Positions 33,251-45,049 of a stretch of DNA of 64,000 nt are shown here, piece by piece. The notes under the pieces were generated by a model. That model worked only from the letters and a program-made list of their open reading frames with translations, was not told where the DNA came from and did not search any database. Both the position numbers and the translations under genes were made by a program. Numbering within the stretch: position 1 is the stretch's first letter; each line of letters starts with the position of its first letter. This stretch comes from Cladopsammia gracilis (lineage: Eukaryota > Cnidaria > Anthozoa > Scleractinia > Dendrophylliidae), in NCBI GenBank assembly GCA_022457155.1, contig JAJGOT010000054.1, positions 237,501-301,500 on the forward strand. Reading direction: 5' to 3'.

Positions 33251-33522
33251 TTGAGTTCCATTAAGTCTATGACAATGAAACCAAGAGGGTACATAGTACG
33301 TTCAAAACTGTCTCCTTTGTGGTCCGCACAAAGGAACAATGACATTATATGACGTAGTTATTAGGTAATTAGTTATACGGCCACCATCTTGGATCCGCCA
33401 TCTTGGATTTTTGAAAATTTTCAAAACCTCTAAAAATCCGTCCAAATTGACTAAAAAGTAATCAAAACCAATAAATAAACTCTAACTGACGTGGAAATGT
33501 AAACGTTATACCAATAAACATT

Positions 33523-34189
33523 GGCTGCGGTCACATCTACGACGTAACTAGAATTTAACTTAAGTTAGTCTCAAGTTACGTGACGTCATACCTAACTGTA
33601 GTTAGTGCTTTCGGTCGAGTTTGCGGTCACACCACGCAGTTAACTACAGTTAGTTCTAATTAGCCTATGGATGACGTCAGAATTAAAAGAGGTTCGTGAC
33701 GGCCCTTATTGTTGATCCGTGAAATGTCAACATGGTTGACCGACGTAAAGTGTGCCAAGTTTTTCTTCTTCTTTATTTTTTTCGTGCGGCAAACCGTCGG
33801 AGAAAAATGAGAAATAAGCTGAGAATTTTAACGGATGTTCGACGCCGGGTACACGTGTTGCTGCCTTGTTAAATGTAAATTTTTTGTTTGTTGTTTTTGT
33901 TTCCCCTCTCGCGTTACGCTTGGTTTTTATTTTGCATATTTATATATGCTCATCTCGCATGTGCGAAAAGAATTGTCACATTCTGATTGGTTGTTTGTTT
34001 GTAAACTTAAGACTAACCCATGAACCCTGCTTGGGTATAACTATAGTTAGTCTGTATTGTTTTGGATCACCGAGGCGTAAATTTTCTAACTGTAGTTGAG
34101 CGAACAGAGAAGCGGTCACATTACCGAAATAGCTTACTATAGTTATCCCTGTCTTGACTATAGTTAGTAGCCCAGATATGACCGCAGCC
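33523..34189. mobile_element. Non-autonomous inverted-repeat element (667 bp)
   Basis: Ends GGCTGCGGTCACATCT and AGATATGACCGCAGCC are inverted copies, flanked by ATT on both sides. The interior is rich in 'aactatagttag'-type subterminal repeats near both ends. Open frames here (33835-34191) are by-products. Confidence 0.65.
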
Positions 34190-34559
34190 ATTGTTTTTCT
34201 TCATTCAAAGGTAAAAATATGCAAATTTCAAAAACATGGCTACCAAAATCTTGTTGCCATGGAAACATCAGATCACGTGATCAATAAAATGTCGCATGAA
34301 ATTGTTGCCAGATAAATTTTAGGTAAAGTCACAAAGTGTGATGGCGTTTGAATACATATTAACCTCGAAAGCCTGATACTCAGGTTAAATACATATTAAA
34401 GAAGTTATGAATGTTGAAAGCTAGCGCGGGCACTTTGTGTCCCCCCCCCCCCAAAGGCGGGAAAATAGCATTCAGGTGGAGTCCCGCCTCAAGTGCAAGA
34501 TTCGAAAGAAAATATTCATTTCAACTAACTAAAGGGAAAATCATTATTCACATTAATGA

Positions 34560-34661
34560 TTATATTCTTTTCTTGTAGAAAGATTTTCCTATCGCGTTGA
34601 GTTCCTTCTCGTACTGAATATCATCCTCCAGTAGTAGTTTTTTCAACTGAGCACGGCGAAC
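34560..34661 (-). CDS. CFAP141-like, last exon
   Basis: Thirty-three codons plus TAA, opening directly after an acceptor with a long T-run (34662-34672). Contains RRAQLKKLLLEDD and the conserved QYEKEL...GKSFY tail. This exon alone identifies the family. Confidence 0.85.
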   Translation of the reverse strand, partial: VRRAQLKKLLLEDDIQYEKELNAIGKSFYKKRI

Positions 34662-37600
34662 CTGAAAAAAAAAATACATTTTTAAACCTTTCACAAAGTA
34701 CTCCGTGTTGGCAATGTGTTGGCCATGTGTTGGCCATGTGTTGGCCATGTGTTGGCCCTGTGTTGGCCATGTGTTGGCCGTGTGTTGGCAATGTGTTGGC
34801 CATGTGAAAATTGTGATGCAACTCGTCCGCGAGAGTATCATCAACTTTCCGGTCAACAATGTTACACTAAAAATCATCGTATCGAATCGTCGCGTCTTAG
34901 GGCCTATCTAAACATGGACTCCATTGTTGCAGAAACATTGTTTCTTCTAATGTGGCTAAACTGGGACATTTAGCAAATTTCCACCGGTTTTCCGTGGTGT
35001 GGACTCTTATTTACCACGATTTACGTCATCACATGGTCAAAATGTTGTGGACTCACGAGGCGCACCCGAGCTAGTCAGCAACAAATTTGTGGTAAATGAG
35101 AGTCCACACCACGGAAAACCGGTGGAAATCTGTTTTTTACCACAATATTTAGAAAAAAATGCAAGGAAAAATCGAAGTTTCGTTACAAAACGTGATGCAT
35201 TGCGTGATATTAACGTCAGTACCGTTGTCTGCACTCCCATTTACCACCCGAATCGACCAATCAGATTGCGAGATTACGTGTAAGTGTGGTAAAAATGATT
35301 ATTTTTTTTTATCCAAAAGCAAAATTTGCGTCCGGGAAGCAAGAATGTTTTTGACTTCATTCAATAACATTTCCTTGCGTCTTGGAATTAAGATTTGCAT
35401 CCGCAACATTTCTCGCACAGCTAAACTGGCAAACATTTACGGCCGAAACAATGCTTCCGCAACAGAGTTTCCTCATACAGAATACAGTCAACTCTCTAAG
35501 ACGGACACCGTCGAGACCGGCTCCAACTCTTCGTCTTAGAAAGGTGGCAGGCTTATAAAGAGTTGAGATAACGTGACACCAGTAATTCTGATATATAATA
35601 AAGCTGAATACACATCTGTTTCAAGTCTGTTTTAAGTCGTTTACTTTAGCCTGCGAATACAGCCGCCTCTCATCGCTTCCAAGGTTGCTAGTGGACTAAC
35701 TTGGTGTCCGTCTATTAATTATTAACTATAAATTATAATTTCAAAATTCACTAAATGTTCAATATTTCTTATTTCTCTAAATTTCCTCTCAAAATACCCC
35801 AAAAATTACCAAAACATTACATAACATAGATTCATGAGATAAGCATAGAGTTTTTGAACGCACCAAGCGGCCGGGAGCGATGAGAGGCGGTTGTATTCGC
35901 AGGCTACGTTAACCTACAAACTGTAACAAAAATAATATTAGAAAAGTGGACTCGTTTGTTCATATCCAGCACCTTCATTTCCGTTTTGAAGTAATTTTCA
36001 CCAAAAAAACACTTCTCAAGTGTCCGTTGACGGTTTCAAAGTGTTCGTTGTCCGTCCTAGGGAGATGTCCGTCTTATATAGAGTTAGTTTCAGTAAAATG
36101 ACTGAAAAACGGAAGGGACCAACACCAGGTGTCCGTTTTATAGATGTGTCCGTCTTGTGGCGGGGAAATGACATTCAGATGGATTCCCACCTTAAGTAGA
36201 GGTGTCCGTCTTTTAAATGTGTCAGTCTTATTAATTTAGGAGTCCGTCTTATAGAGGTCCCCGTCTTATAGAGATGCCCGTCTTATAGAGGTGTCCGTCT
36301 CATAGGGGTGTCCGTTAAGAGAGAGTTGACCCTACACAGAATTATCCGTGACTTTGCCAATCTTCAAATAATTTTCTTACTTCAAAAGCGGGCTACGTAC
36401 TTGAATTTCGTGCTTTGGCAAGAGTTTCCAAGATAGGGACGGAGGGGAGTCCACTGAAAAATAATTTGGGTTATTTTTCTCTTGGGTTAAATACCAGGAA
36501 GCGCCACATGATCAGTTACATATACCTTTTTTAATATAATTTTCGTGATAAGAATTTGCTTAAATTACGACTTTAAATATTCGCGATTTGAACAGAATAA
36601 GGTAGCTTTTCTTGGTGAAGCAAAATATATCCAGCTATGATATTTCAGTTACCTACCTAATCATGATACAGATTGTCTTTTCTAGCCAGCGAAAAAAAAA
36701 ACACTGGCAACCAACCGCTGGCCAAGTCAGTGAGTTATGACTCCAAAATGCAACAAAAATATTTCCCTATAGGACTTCGGACAACAACTCAACAATTGAA
36801 TGCAAGGCCAGTATTATATTTCGACTAGTAGTGCTATTCTTCTACAGGGCCCAGGGGGATACTCTGTTTATTTTTGGGTGGGGGTGTGCCGCTAGGACTC
36901 TGAAACCCTTACCCTATACCAGACCATGTTAAGCTGATTTTGCAACCCTATACTAGACTAGACACCGAAAATCCCTACTCTATCCCAGACTTGCTACTTT
37001 TAGAACTGTATCACTTTTAGTGTTTTTAATGGAAAAACATGTCAACAATGTTGCCGCGATTATTTTATTTCCGTTTAGTGAAGGCTCTTTCTCTTCCGAC
37101 TTTCAATTCCTATTCTAGACTTTATTCTGCATGCCACTGATGATCAGTTTCCCGGCAAATGATACCCTATTCTAAACTAAACCTCTGATTTCTATACCCT
37201 GTCCCAAACTAAACTGTTTGAAGACCATACCCTTCATACCCCTCCCCCCAATACCCCTCCCCCCTCCCCCCGGGTACAGGGCCAGTATATATGTGAGTGA
37301 AAAATATACAATGACTCTTGAAATTTGAATAAAGATAACAAGTGTATGATTGGCTGATACAAAATGACATCCCATGCATGTCGTATGAGAAAAAAAAAAC
37401 ACAGTCATACAGTTATATAATATGTAAGTTGTGATACCTTTATGAATTCTTCGTTTGCTATCTTCATCTCGCTGTTTATCATTTCAGCGTCTCTTTTCTC
37501 CCGTCGTTTTTCACTATCCTGCAGTAAGCATATAATCAATATAGCCTTAGAAAACTAATTAAAAATAGATTGTACCTAGAATACATTTTGTGGCTCTCAA

Positions 37601-40600
37601 GTTTTTGGCAGGTTTGCGGTTCGTGTACAAATGCATTCTGGTCATTCTGCCCTGAGTTCTCTGTTAAGGCGGACATTTTTTCGCTACTTAATATGGCTTT
37701 AATGGAAATATCTCGTTCACGTTTCAAGCAATCCAAAAACTCTATGCTCATCTCATGAATCTATGTTATGGGATGTTTTGGTAAATTTTGGGGTATCTTT
37801 GGGAGGAAATAGTTTTTCTCAAAGTATTTGTAAAATTTAGAGAAATAAGGAATATTGAAGATTTAGTGGAGGTTTTAAAATTAGAATTTGTAGTTAATAA
37901 TTCAGGGGCCTAGCCAGGACTTTTTCAGAGGTACGCACAATCAATTTTCAAACACTCCCCCTACCTCCTCCCCCCACCCTGAAGTCCCAAATCTTTTTTT
38001 TTTTCGACTTTTTCAGGTACGCACGTGCGTACGTGCGTACAGGTAGCTACGCCCCTGATTTATTAATAGACGGACACCAAGTTAGTGCGCTAGCAACCTG
38101 GGGTGTTCTTTTGTCCGGTGCTGTACATTCTTTGTCAACTTTGCAGTTTTTGAAAGCTACTTCCTTGGAGAATATTCAACATGTCAGACTAATATTTACA
38201 CTGATTCCCAATAACTGTGACATGTTATTTTATTTTATAGAGTCCATTTGTTAGCAGTGTATTGTTTAATTTTTGCGGCTAAGGAGGCAAAAATGTAAAC
38301 AATGATGTCTGCAAAGAGTCTACATACTATAGATTGGCGACAAGTAAGCCGTTATGGAAAGCCATCGCTGACAAAACACGAAAGCAGTCCTTGAACTGGA
38401 GGCCATAACACACATGTTATAGCGTGAGTAGACTGCAAAACAGTCGGGTTTTTTTTTTTTCGCTGGCTCGCTCGCAAATGCGCGAAGCGCCAAAAGCGTC
38501 TGAAGCGTGGATACCCGCACGCGAAGCTCGCGAGCCTATCACGGGCTCACTCTCCATATTCACACTCGTTCCAGACCTATCGTTCAAAGACCGCGCGCAT
38601 TCGTATGACAACGCGAAAAATACGACTGTTTTGCAGTCTATAGCGTGAGATCCGTATTGGGGAAATGTTAGTCGACTCTAGTTTTTTTTTTTTTTTTTTT
38701 TTTTGCAAGTTTATGGACCGAACTCAGCTAGTTCAAATAATAAACTTAACCTTTTATTCAGTAATGCAATGACTTTTGAAAATTTTGTTGACTTACCGGC
38801 GCGCGCCAAAGTTAGCATATACATGAATTTGCATTTTTCAGGCAACTTTGCGAAAAGTTTAGTCGAAATCGTCCATCAGACATAAGGAAAAATGTTTCTA
38901 CTCATTATAGAACAGTCTTCTTTTGTTCAATGTTTCCTAAAAGGAATTCAGCGAAATGAGTTTGTAAGCGGTCGATCTTCGTGATCCGTATTGCAAAATT
39001 CGGAACCAATTCGGAACCAATCAGAATGCTGCTTTTACTTATGGACTAGTTTATCATATAATAAAGGTACTTTACTATAAGTGCAGCTCAAGTATTACCT
39101 CTTCTAGGTTGCTGAACCATCGGGCCCTCTCTAATTCACTGGCAACTCTGAAAAAACAACGGATTCCAATAATGATCTCTTATATATAATGCAATTTAGG
39201 CAAGGTAAAACTTGAAACAATGCATACTGGCTCGTCAGCGGTTGTACCCCATGCGTAGAGGTCATATGCGGTGGCCAGTGGGGCGCTCAATATATTGTTG
39301 TGTATCACTTGTATTGCTTTGGCCGTGGATCTTCGCGTGAGTTTTAATTTCGTATCAATCATCAAAGTACGAGCTGGTAATTATGAAACAAGTGAAAAGT
39401 TTTGGTGAATTTTGTCCTGAATTGTTAATTAACAGATCAGATAAATATAACTTTTGTCAAGATAATTTTCTTTACAATCAGTGTTATTTTGTTTTCAAAA
39501 AAACGTGTTTACGCTAGACAAAACTGTTCTTTTAAACTTTTACTGTAAAAGAAGAGACGGGTATACTCTCAAACCCCGACCCTGTTTTAGTGTCACTGTC
39601 TGAGAAAGTGTTCCAGAAAACAAAAACAATCAGAAAACAAAACCACTTTGGCTTTGGGAATATCTTGCCAATAATGTCAACTTCTGTAGCAAGTTCCATT
39701 TCCAACGTCTGGAACATTTTCTTAGACAGTGACACTTAAGACACCACCCTTTGACTTTCTCACCCTGTTTAATAGCGGGTTTTGAAACCCCCTCTAAGGC
39801 ATGCATTTTACAAATTGTCCAACTGGATTTGTTGAAGCGTAATTAAGCTTGGCGTCAATGCTGAATTCAACAGAAGGCAGTGCCAAAAAAACACTGGATA
39901 AAATTCGGCTTGTGGTGAGGTTTCTATGAATTAATATGCTTATCCAGTTTAAGACATTACCCCATGCAAAGATAACCCGTTTAAGACAAAATGGTAATGA
40001 AATCGATACCCCGTTCAAGACAAAAACAGCCTGAAAACCATACCATGTTGGGAGCCGCACGTCCCCCGCTAACTCCCAGATAAAGAAGTACCCCTCCCCT
40101 CCCTGGCCCTCCCCCTCCCCTCTCCCCTCCCCCAATTAAGGGAAGTATGAGAAAGCAACTCACATGTTTTCTGCTTCAGTTCTACTTGCGATCTTTTCGT
40201 CTGTCTGTTAAAAACAAACCAAAGGATGAAAACCTGCATACCATTACAATCCTTGTTTCCTTTATGAGTTATTTACAGTTATCACACGTTTGACACAGTC
40301 TTCATGTCTTCATTGGCCACCCGCTGTGTGAAATAAAGACGTGAAGACGGCAAAACTACGGTATCATTTTTCCGAAAAAATCCGTTTAAAGTGTTGAAAA
40401 AGTCATAAGTGTGTGTGAAAATGACACACGGGCTTCAATGTTCAAAACTGCATGTGCTAGATCGGAGTTAAGACGTTGTGTTTAAAATATTAAGAACGAA
40501 TTCCTTAACTTTATCTGAATGAGAACGCGAGAACGTAAATCAATTATATTTGCAGTACAACTGGTTTCTCATTTGTGTCTTTGCACAAGTTGACAAATTT

Positions 40601-40897
40601 CTTGGCCGTCTATTGTAAACACAATAGCAAACGGTAGATATGGATGATAATTACTGAGATATAACTCGAATCAGCAGGGCCCGAGAAATATTTTCCGTGT
40701 CTCTATGAAGTTTAATAACTTGAACTCACGTACACATTTATAAAGTCTAATATAAAAAGAAACTAAACAGTGTATGTAGAATCAAGAGATGCCTGTAGTA
40801 GTTGCTCAAACTTGTTATTTAATTAATGATTTTTACCGAACCCTTACCTCAATCCGCGACTTCTGCAATGCAAGTGATTTGCGAAGGAGCTGTGCAC
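34560..40897 (-). CDS. CFAP141-like ciliary protein gene (join of five exons below)
   Basis: Five minus-strand exons, 40897-40848, 40204-40164, 39147-39099, 37518-37438 and 34661-34560, join in frame with matching phases to give about 107 residues of a highly charged, helical protein. The C-terminus (QYEKELNAIGKSFYKKRI) is very close to what I know of human CFAP141 (C1orf189), including the E-L-N-x-x-G-K-x-F-Y core and the stop position. CFAP141 is a small microtubule inner protein of motile cilia, so the role is axonemal structure. The N-terminal start exon is missing. The first exon found begins with two bases of a codon, so at least one more exon lies above 40.9 kb. Introns carry several MITEs. 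Family call secure; exon borders good. Confidence 0.8.
34705..34806. repeat. 12-bp tandem repeat
   Basis: About eight copies of the unit TGTTGGCCATGT with single-base variants, only about 45 bp upstream (minus strand) of the acceptor of the last CFAP141 exon. Confidence 0.8.
34977..35129. mobile_element. Foldback MITE in a CFAP141 intron
   Basis: Arms of about 40 bp (ATTTCCACCGGTTTTCCGTG and its complement, 35089-35129) are almost perfect, with a spacer of about 70 bp. Confidence 0.65.
35485..36332. mobile_element. Inverted-repeat element with internal tandem subrepeats
   Basis: Ends CAGTCAACTCTCTAAGACGG and GTGTCCGTTAAGAGAGAGTT form a terminal inverted repeat. The right half (36190-36320) is a degenerate tandem of about 17 bp (GTCCGTCTTATAGAGG). 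A second element (35647-35906) is nested inside. Confidence 0.6.
35647..35906. mobile_element. Nested MITE
   Basis: Ends TAGCCTGCGAATACAGCCGC and its complement extend to about 33 bp. The interior is the dispersed repeat also found at 32985 and 37640. Confidence 0.65.
36846..37285. mobile_element. Repeat of the 'tacccctatacc' family with terminal G/C runs
   Basis: Begins CCAGGGGGATACTC and ends with a C-run and CCCGGGTACAGG. The interior repeats 'accctatactagactag'-type phrases. Related copies: 39780-40135, 42939-43248, 47095-47425. Confidence 0.5.
37438..37518 (-). CDS. CFAP141-like, internal exon
   Basis: Twenty-seven codons in phase 0 between CTGCAG and GTATCA. Charged helix RREKRDAEMINSEMK. 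Confidence 0.7.
38429..38640. mobile_element. MITE with perfect 9-bp target duplication (Mutator-like)
   Basis: Ends TAGACTGCAAAACAGTCG and CGACTGTTTTGCAGTCTA are perfect inverted copies. The 9-bp direct repeat TAGCGTGAG flanks it at 38420-38428 and 38641-38649. A 9-bp duplication is the hallmark of the Mutator superfamily; class is inference. The interior is CpG-rich. Confidence 0.7.
39099..39147 (-). CDS. CFAP141-like, internal exon
   Basis: One base completing a codon plus 16 codons (VASELERARWFSNLEE) between TTTTCAG and GTAATA. Conserved basic/aromatic patch RARWFSN. Confidence 0.65.
39586..39740. mobile_element. Small inverted repeat
   Basis: Arms AGTGTCACTGTCTGAGAAAG and the complement at 39709-39736 pair imperfectly. 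Lies in an intron of the CFAP141-like gene beside another copy of the G/C-run repeat family (39780-40135). Confidence 0.45.
40164..40204 (-). CDS. CFAP141-like, micro-exon
   Basis: Forty-one bases: 13 codons (TDEKIASRTEAEN) plus two bases, between TTAACAG and GTGAGT. The phase agrees with both neighbours. Confidence 0.6.
40848..40897 (-). CDS. CFAP141-like, most upstream exon found
   Basis: Fifty bases: two bases of a split codon plus 16 codons (AQLLRKSLALQKSRIE), between ATACCCAG and GTAAGG. The true start exon was not found. Confidence 0.55.
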
Positions 40898-41695
40898 CTG
40901 GGTATTGCACTTCATATCTATAACTCGTCGTTAAAAGCCGATCAGACATTTTCTTTTTGCATTAAGTCTCAGAGAGTACCTTTCTCGATTACTTTGGTAT
41001 CAAAAATGTAAAGCGTTTACATAAAACTATCCAATAATACAATATCAACCGCCTTGCCGTGGCGTTGTCATGGTGAACTGTGTACTTAACGCTTATTGTG
41101 GCGTTGTTATGCAAACACGCGGGTTTATGGATCAGTAAACATAGATAATTGACGACTATAAGTGTTATTGTTATTTCGAGGACCAAATAAGTTCACTAAA
41201 TAAACACTCCATCGAACTTGTAAAGAGTGTAAATGTAATTACAGTCGAACCCCTCCTGGCGGACAGCTCTCTATTATGGACACTTCATTTAGTCTCGACA
41301 AAGTCTCCATAGAGTTCGTTTATATAACACTGGAATAACCTTCTATAATACGGAACCTCTATAGTGACGTCAACGGACGCCGAATTTCGGCTACAAAGAG
41401 TAATTTTATATTTACTTAACCGCTTTATTAAGAACTCTCAGTTATTAAGTGATGACTACTCCTAAAAGGGTTAAACACAATTTTCAACATTCAAAATTAC
41501 TAATTGTGACATCGGATTGAATATTTTTTATAGTGATAACAAACTAAAATTAATTAATTGTTTTAGCCGTCTTGCTCAATAAAAACTTTATCGATTTTAC
41601 GCCATAAGCAGTATTCAATGTCATTAACTTTCTTTATCTTCGAATAATTTCCAGTTACGTTATAGTGCGAAATCGACCATAATATCGCAGGATAC
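40898..41695. other. Presumed CFAP141 intron/upstream sequence
   Basis: The start exon should lie here or beyond, but I cannot identify it. A partial transposon end (CAGTCGAACCCCTCCTGG) is at 41244. Confidence 0.35.
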
Positions 41696-41894
41696 TTAGG
41701 CCCCGTCCACACGTATCCGGATATTTTTGAATCCGCAACTTTTTTATTACGGATTATAAAATATTCGCGTCCACACGTAGCGTATTCGAATCGTATTTGC
41801 CCGAATTCGCCGGATACGTGTGGACGGAAGGCCAATCCGCAACAAAAAAGTTGCGGATTCAAAAATATCCGGATACGTGTGGACGGGGCCTTAA
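41696..41894. mobile_element. MITE with long terminal inverted repeats
   Basis: Ends TTAGGCCCCGTCCACACGTA and the inverted copy pair for about 60 bp, including GGATATTTTTGAATCCGCAA. An abundant type of foldback element in animal genomes. The frame at 41563-41928 crosses it and is rejected as a gene. Confidence 0.75.
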
Positions 41895-42716
41895 CCGACG
41901 AGATCGTAACTGTTTTATAATTCAACACATTGATAACAAATCACATTTTCGAGAAAAATTCCTTAAGATGTGCAATCGTTTTATTATGTAAAAAAAAGTA
42001 CTACAATATTTTACCTCGCGCCATTCCTTACACAACAAGCCGCAAATAAAGTTTTGCCAAGCTAAAGTTCATTTAGCGTACACTCCAAACTGAGAGTTTT
42101 ATGCGAAGAAATTTCTGCGTAAAGAACGGCCGGGACAGGGTATTTACTATATGAATTAAAACACAGTAAAATGGCATAGTATTTCTTAGTGACATTTGTT
42201 TCTAATGAGCAAAGATTAAAACAATTTATAATAAAAATAAGCAAAAAGAAACGACGTTATGAAGTCATCCTGGCTTTATTTTGAAGACAAAAGGTTACTG
42301 TTCAAGAGGAGTTAATTTATACTATTGTATTCAAAGCGTCAAAATTTGTTATAGAATTAATAATTAGGTCTAAGGTGACAATGATTGAATGTACAGGTGC
42401 TGAAGAATGTTAAATAAATAGTAGTACGAATTGAGTATTACTGCGTGTTCCGCGTGGGTTTTCTTTCGCGAATAAACAAAATTTCATGCTTTCGTGTCTT
42501 AAAAAATTTAATTTAGAATCAAAACAAATTGAATAAACACCTGGCTACCTGAGTGTTGAAAAGTCTGAAAGAACTGTAGCGAGGACAAAAATTCACAGCT
42601 AAAAGACGCGATAAATGTTTAAAATATCGTTACTTGTAGTTGATGTGGCTTTTTAGTCCCTTCCATCAGCAGCAAATTTTCAAACATCGAAGTACTATAC
42701 GGGCTGAACTCGATCG

Positions 42717-42917
42717 CAATAGGCCATTTCCGAGTTGCTTTTAGCCTCTGTATCAAAGCGAGGCTAGGTGCGAAACCTTTCATATGAAAATGAGTTTTCA
42801 TTTACATGTAAATACGTTTTATTTGCATGTGAATGAAAACTCATTTTCATATGAAAGGTTTCGCACCTAGCCTCGCTTTGATAGAGAGGCTAAAGGCAAC
42901 TCGGAAATGGCCTATTG
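42717..42917. mobile_element. Near-perfect 201-bp palindrome
   Basis: Arms of about 90 bp (CAATAGGCCATTTCCGAGTT inward) are almost identical in inverse, with a loop of about 20 bp. Likely a recent foldback MITE; it could form a cruciform. Confidence 0.8.
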
Positions 42918-42938
42918 TCTACAAAATTGCTCGTTTTA

Positions 42939-43248
42939 CCCGGGGGGGAGGGGGGTACTCCCTTATATACGCTATATAGGTATGTGCCGCCCGATAGGGT
43001 AGGGTTCTTGAGGTGCTTAGTCCTTAAATAGGGTATCCTTTTGGTATTTTTGGTATTGTGATCCTTAGATATTCCTTAGATAGGGTCACTAAATTGCAGT
43101 ATCCACCCCAACGCGATAAACGAAAAAGATATGGTCTGTTAAAACTGGACTACACGCCTGAATTAGGCCTTCAAAACGGTATCAAATCTCGATTTTGTAT
43201 CTTAAATTGTCGGGAGTACCCCTCCCCCCCCCCCCCCCCCCCCCCCGG
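42939..43248. mobile_element. G/C-run bounded repeat
   Basis: Starts with a G-run followed by GGTACTCCCTTATATACGC, has TATGTGCCGCCCGATAGGG inside, and ends GGGAGTACCCC with a long C-run. Inverted ends indicate one mobile unit of the family also at 36846 and 47095. Confidence 0.55.
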
Positions 43249-43383
43249 GGTCGTTTTCGTTCCCACGGTCATAATGGCGAGATTGTTCAGATTGTTTAAC
43301 TTTAATCCGCTTAAAACAAACATCGGGAACTTTTCTGAGGAAATATCAAGTCTATACCATATTCCAGAGGTGATTAGGCATTT

Positions 43384-44040
43384 TCCGAAAATTGTGCTCC
43401 TTCATTCACTCCGCCGGTGTCGAGCGGGGAAACTCCAAGCATCTAAAGGAAGTGTTGGCACAATTAGACAAAGCGGACATCCGCCTAAAGCTGAAGAAAT
43501 GTGTTTTTCTATAAAATCACGTGATTTATTTGGGACATCGCATAAACAGGGACGGCAAACAACCCATGGAAGGCAAAGTAAGAGCCACCCAAGAGGCACA
43601 TGCACCCACTATTAAAAATGTCAATGAACTTGAAGCCTTTCTGGGGATGTTGAATTATTATGCTTGCTGCTTGCCAAATTTGTCCACCGTCTTGGCCCCT
43701 TTACATGAACTCCTTGCCTAGGACTGCAAATGGACACAGGGTAAAAGACAGGTAGAAGCTTTTAACCACGCTAAGGGCATGTTGAATTCCTCAGATCTCT
43801 CTTAGTCCATTATGACCCTAGTAAGGAACTTGTGTTGTTTTGTGACGCCTCATCTTACGGACTGGGAGCAGCCCTCTCACACATTGTCGATGGAAAAGAA
43901 AGGTGTATCTCATACGCCTCGAGGACTCTATCTCCTGCACAACGAAACTATGCCCAATTGGATAAGGAGGGAGCTGCGGTGATATTCGGACTCACGAAGT
44001 TCCACCAGTATCTGTACGGACAGAAATTTAGAGTGTTTCT
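43384..44040 (+). mobile_element. Ty3/gypsy retrotransposon fragment (RT end and RNase H)
   Basis: A frameshifted reverse transcriptase end (YLGHRINRDGK and FLGMLNYYACCLPNLS) is followed by RNase H (FCDASSYGLGAALSH, SYASRTLSPAQRNYAQLDKE) and the K-F-H-Q-Y-L-Y-G block. At least two frame breaks; no LTR or integrase. The right edge joins a copy of the 649-782 foldback sequence. Inactive. Confidence 0.85.
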
Positions 44041-44624
44041 TGGTGTTGCGGAAGCCATTGTTGGTTAGCTTTTGTGTTGTGGTGTGGGTGTGTTTGTGGT
44101 TGTGGTGTGGTCGGTAAAATTTGGTTTTCTGCTGCATAACTATCCCTGCTGTCTTTAACTTCGATTATTATATTTAGTTTCATTCAAGATTTATTTTAAC
44201 AATTAGTAAACATAAAGTTCAGAAAGAATTTTACACATGAATTTTGCGTAACAAATGCACTTGGGACTCGGGGCCGCTTGAATAGCCATCCAAGTTAATC
44301 CAATGGCAAAATAGATCAAGTCGCTGATCTATTCACTATCTAAAGTACACGCAATTAATGAGATAGCCCAAAACGGTCTTCTTCTGCATGAGCTTTACTC
44401 GCAGTACTTCACTTTCCAAAGGAAAATACTAGTATTATTGCCTTATCAATCAAAAAGGTCATGAGAATTACAGACATGATCACACAAGATGAGTTCTGTT
44501 GATATCCAAACAATGTCTTCCAACTACTTCTATTAGAAATGTATAGGGACTACAAATGAGAATTAAAACTTTGATATTAGTGCTTAAAGGGTTAACTCGT
44601 GAATACGCGAAGCGTTGCATGAAC
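44041..44624. other. No gene recognised
   Basis: Starts with the foldback-related 'gttgtggtgtgggtgtg' stretch, then plain AT-rich sequence. Confidence 0.35.
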
Positions 44625-44808
44625 AGGCCATTTGCACGATGACGTCATTTGACTACTACCACCAGAATTCTTCAGTTTTTTGTTTTGTAGTGCAAATTAG
44701 GGCTATTGTTATTTAAACCGCACTGAAATTACAAAATTTAAATAAGAAAGGAAAAACGAAATGAATTCCGGTAGTAGTAGTCAATTGACGTCATCGTGCA
44801 AATGGCCT
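44625..44808. mobile_element. MITE
   Basis: Ends AGGCCATTTGCACGATGACG and the inverted copy pair for about 35 bp, including TTTGACTACTAC with one mismatch. Confidence 0.65.
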
Positions 44809-45049
44809 ATTATAGCAGTGTAACAAAATTTCACTCCATCCAACTCGCTCGATCGATCGGCTGTTAACATTGAACCCGCGACATATAATGGTCACCTGTC
44901 TTACCCATGGGAACGGTGTTGGAGGGAGGGGAGGGTGGGGAGTTGGATGCAGGGGGTGGGGGTTGGTGAAGTAAGCCGTCTGGGAGAGGAGAGGGTCCGA
45001 ACATTTCGTATCCACGAGTTTGCTCACAGGAGCCTTTGATTTACACATT

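Noticed and set aside
33835..34191. Open frames on both strands
   Set aside because: They lie inside the 667-bp inverted-repeat element and have no homology.
41563..41928. 121-codon minus-strand frame
   Set aside because: Most of it runs through the inverted repeats of the MITE at 41696-41894.
43058..43615. 185-codon plus frame
   Set aside because: It combines a G/C-run repeat, a poly-C tract read as proline, and out-of-frame gypsy sequence.
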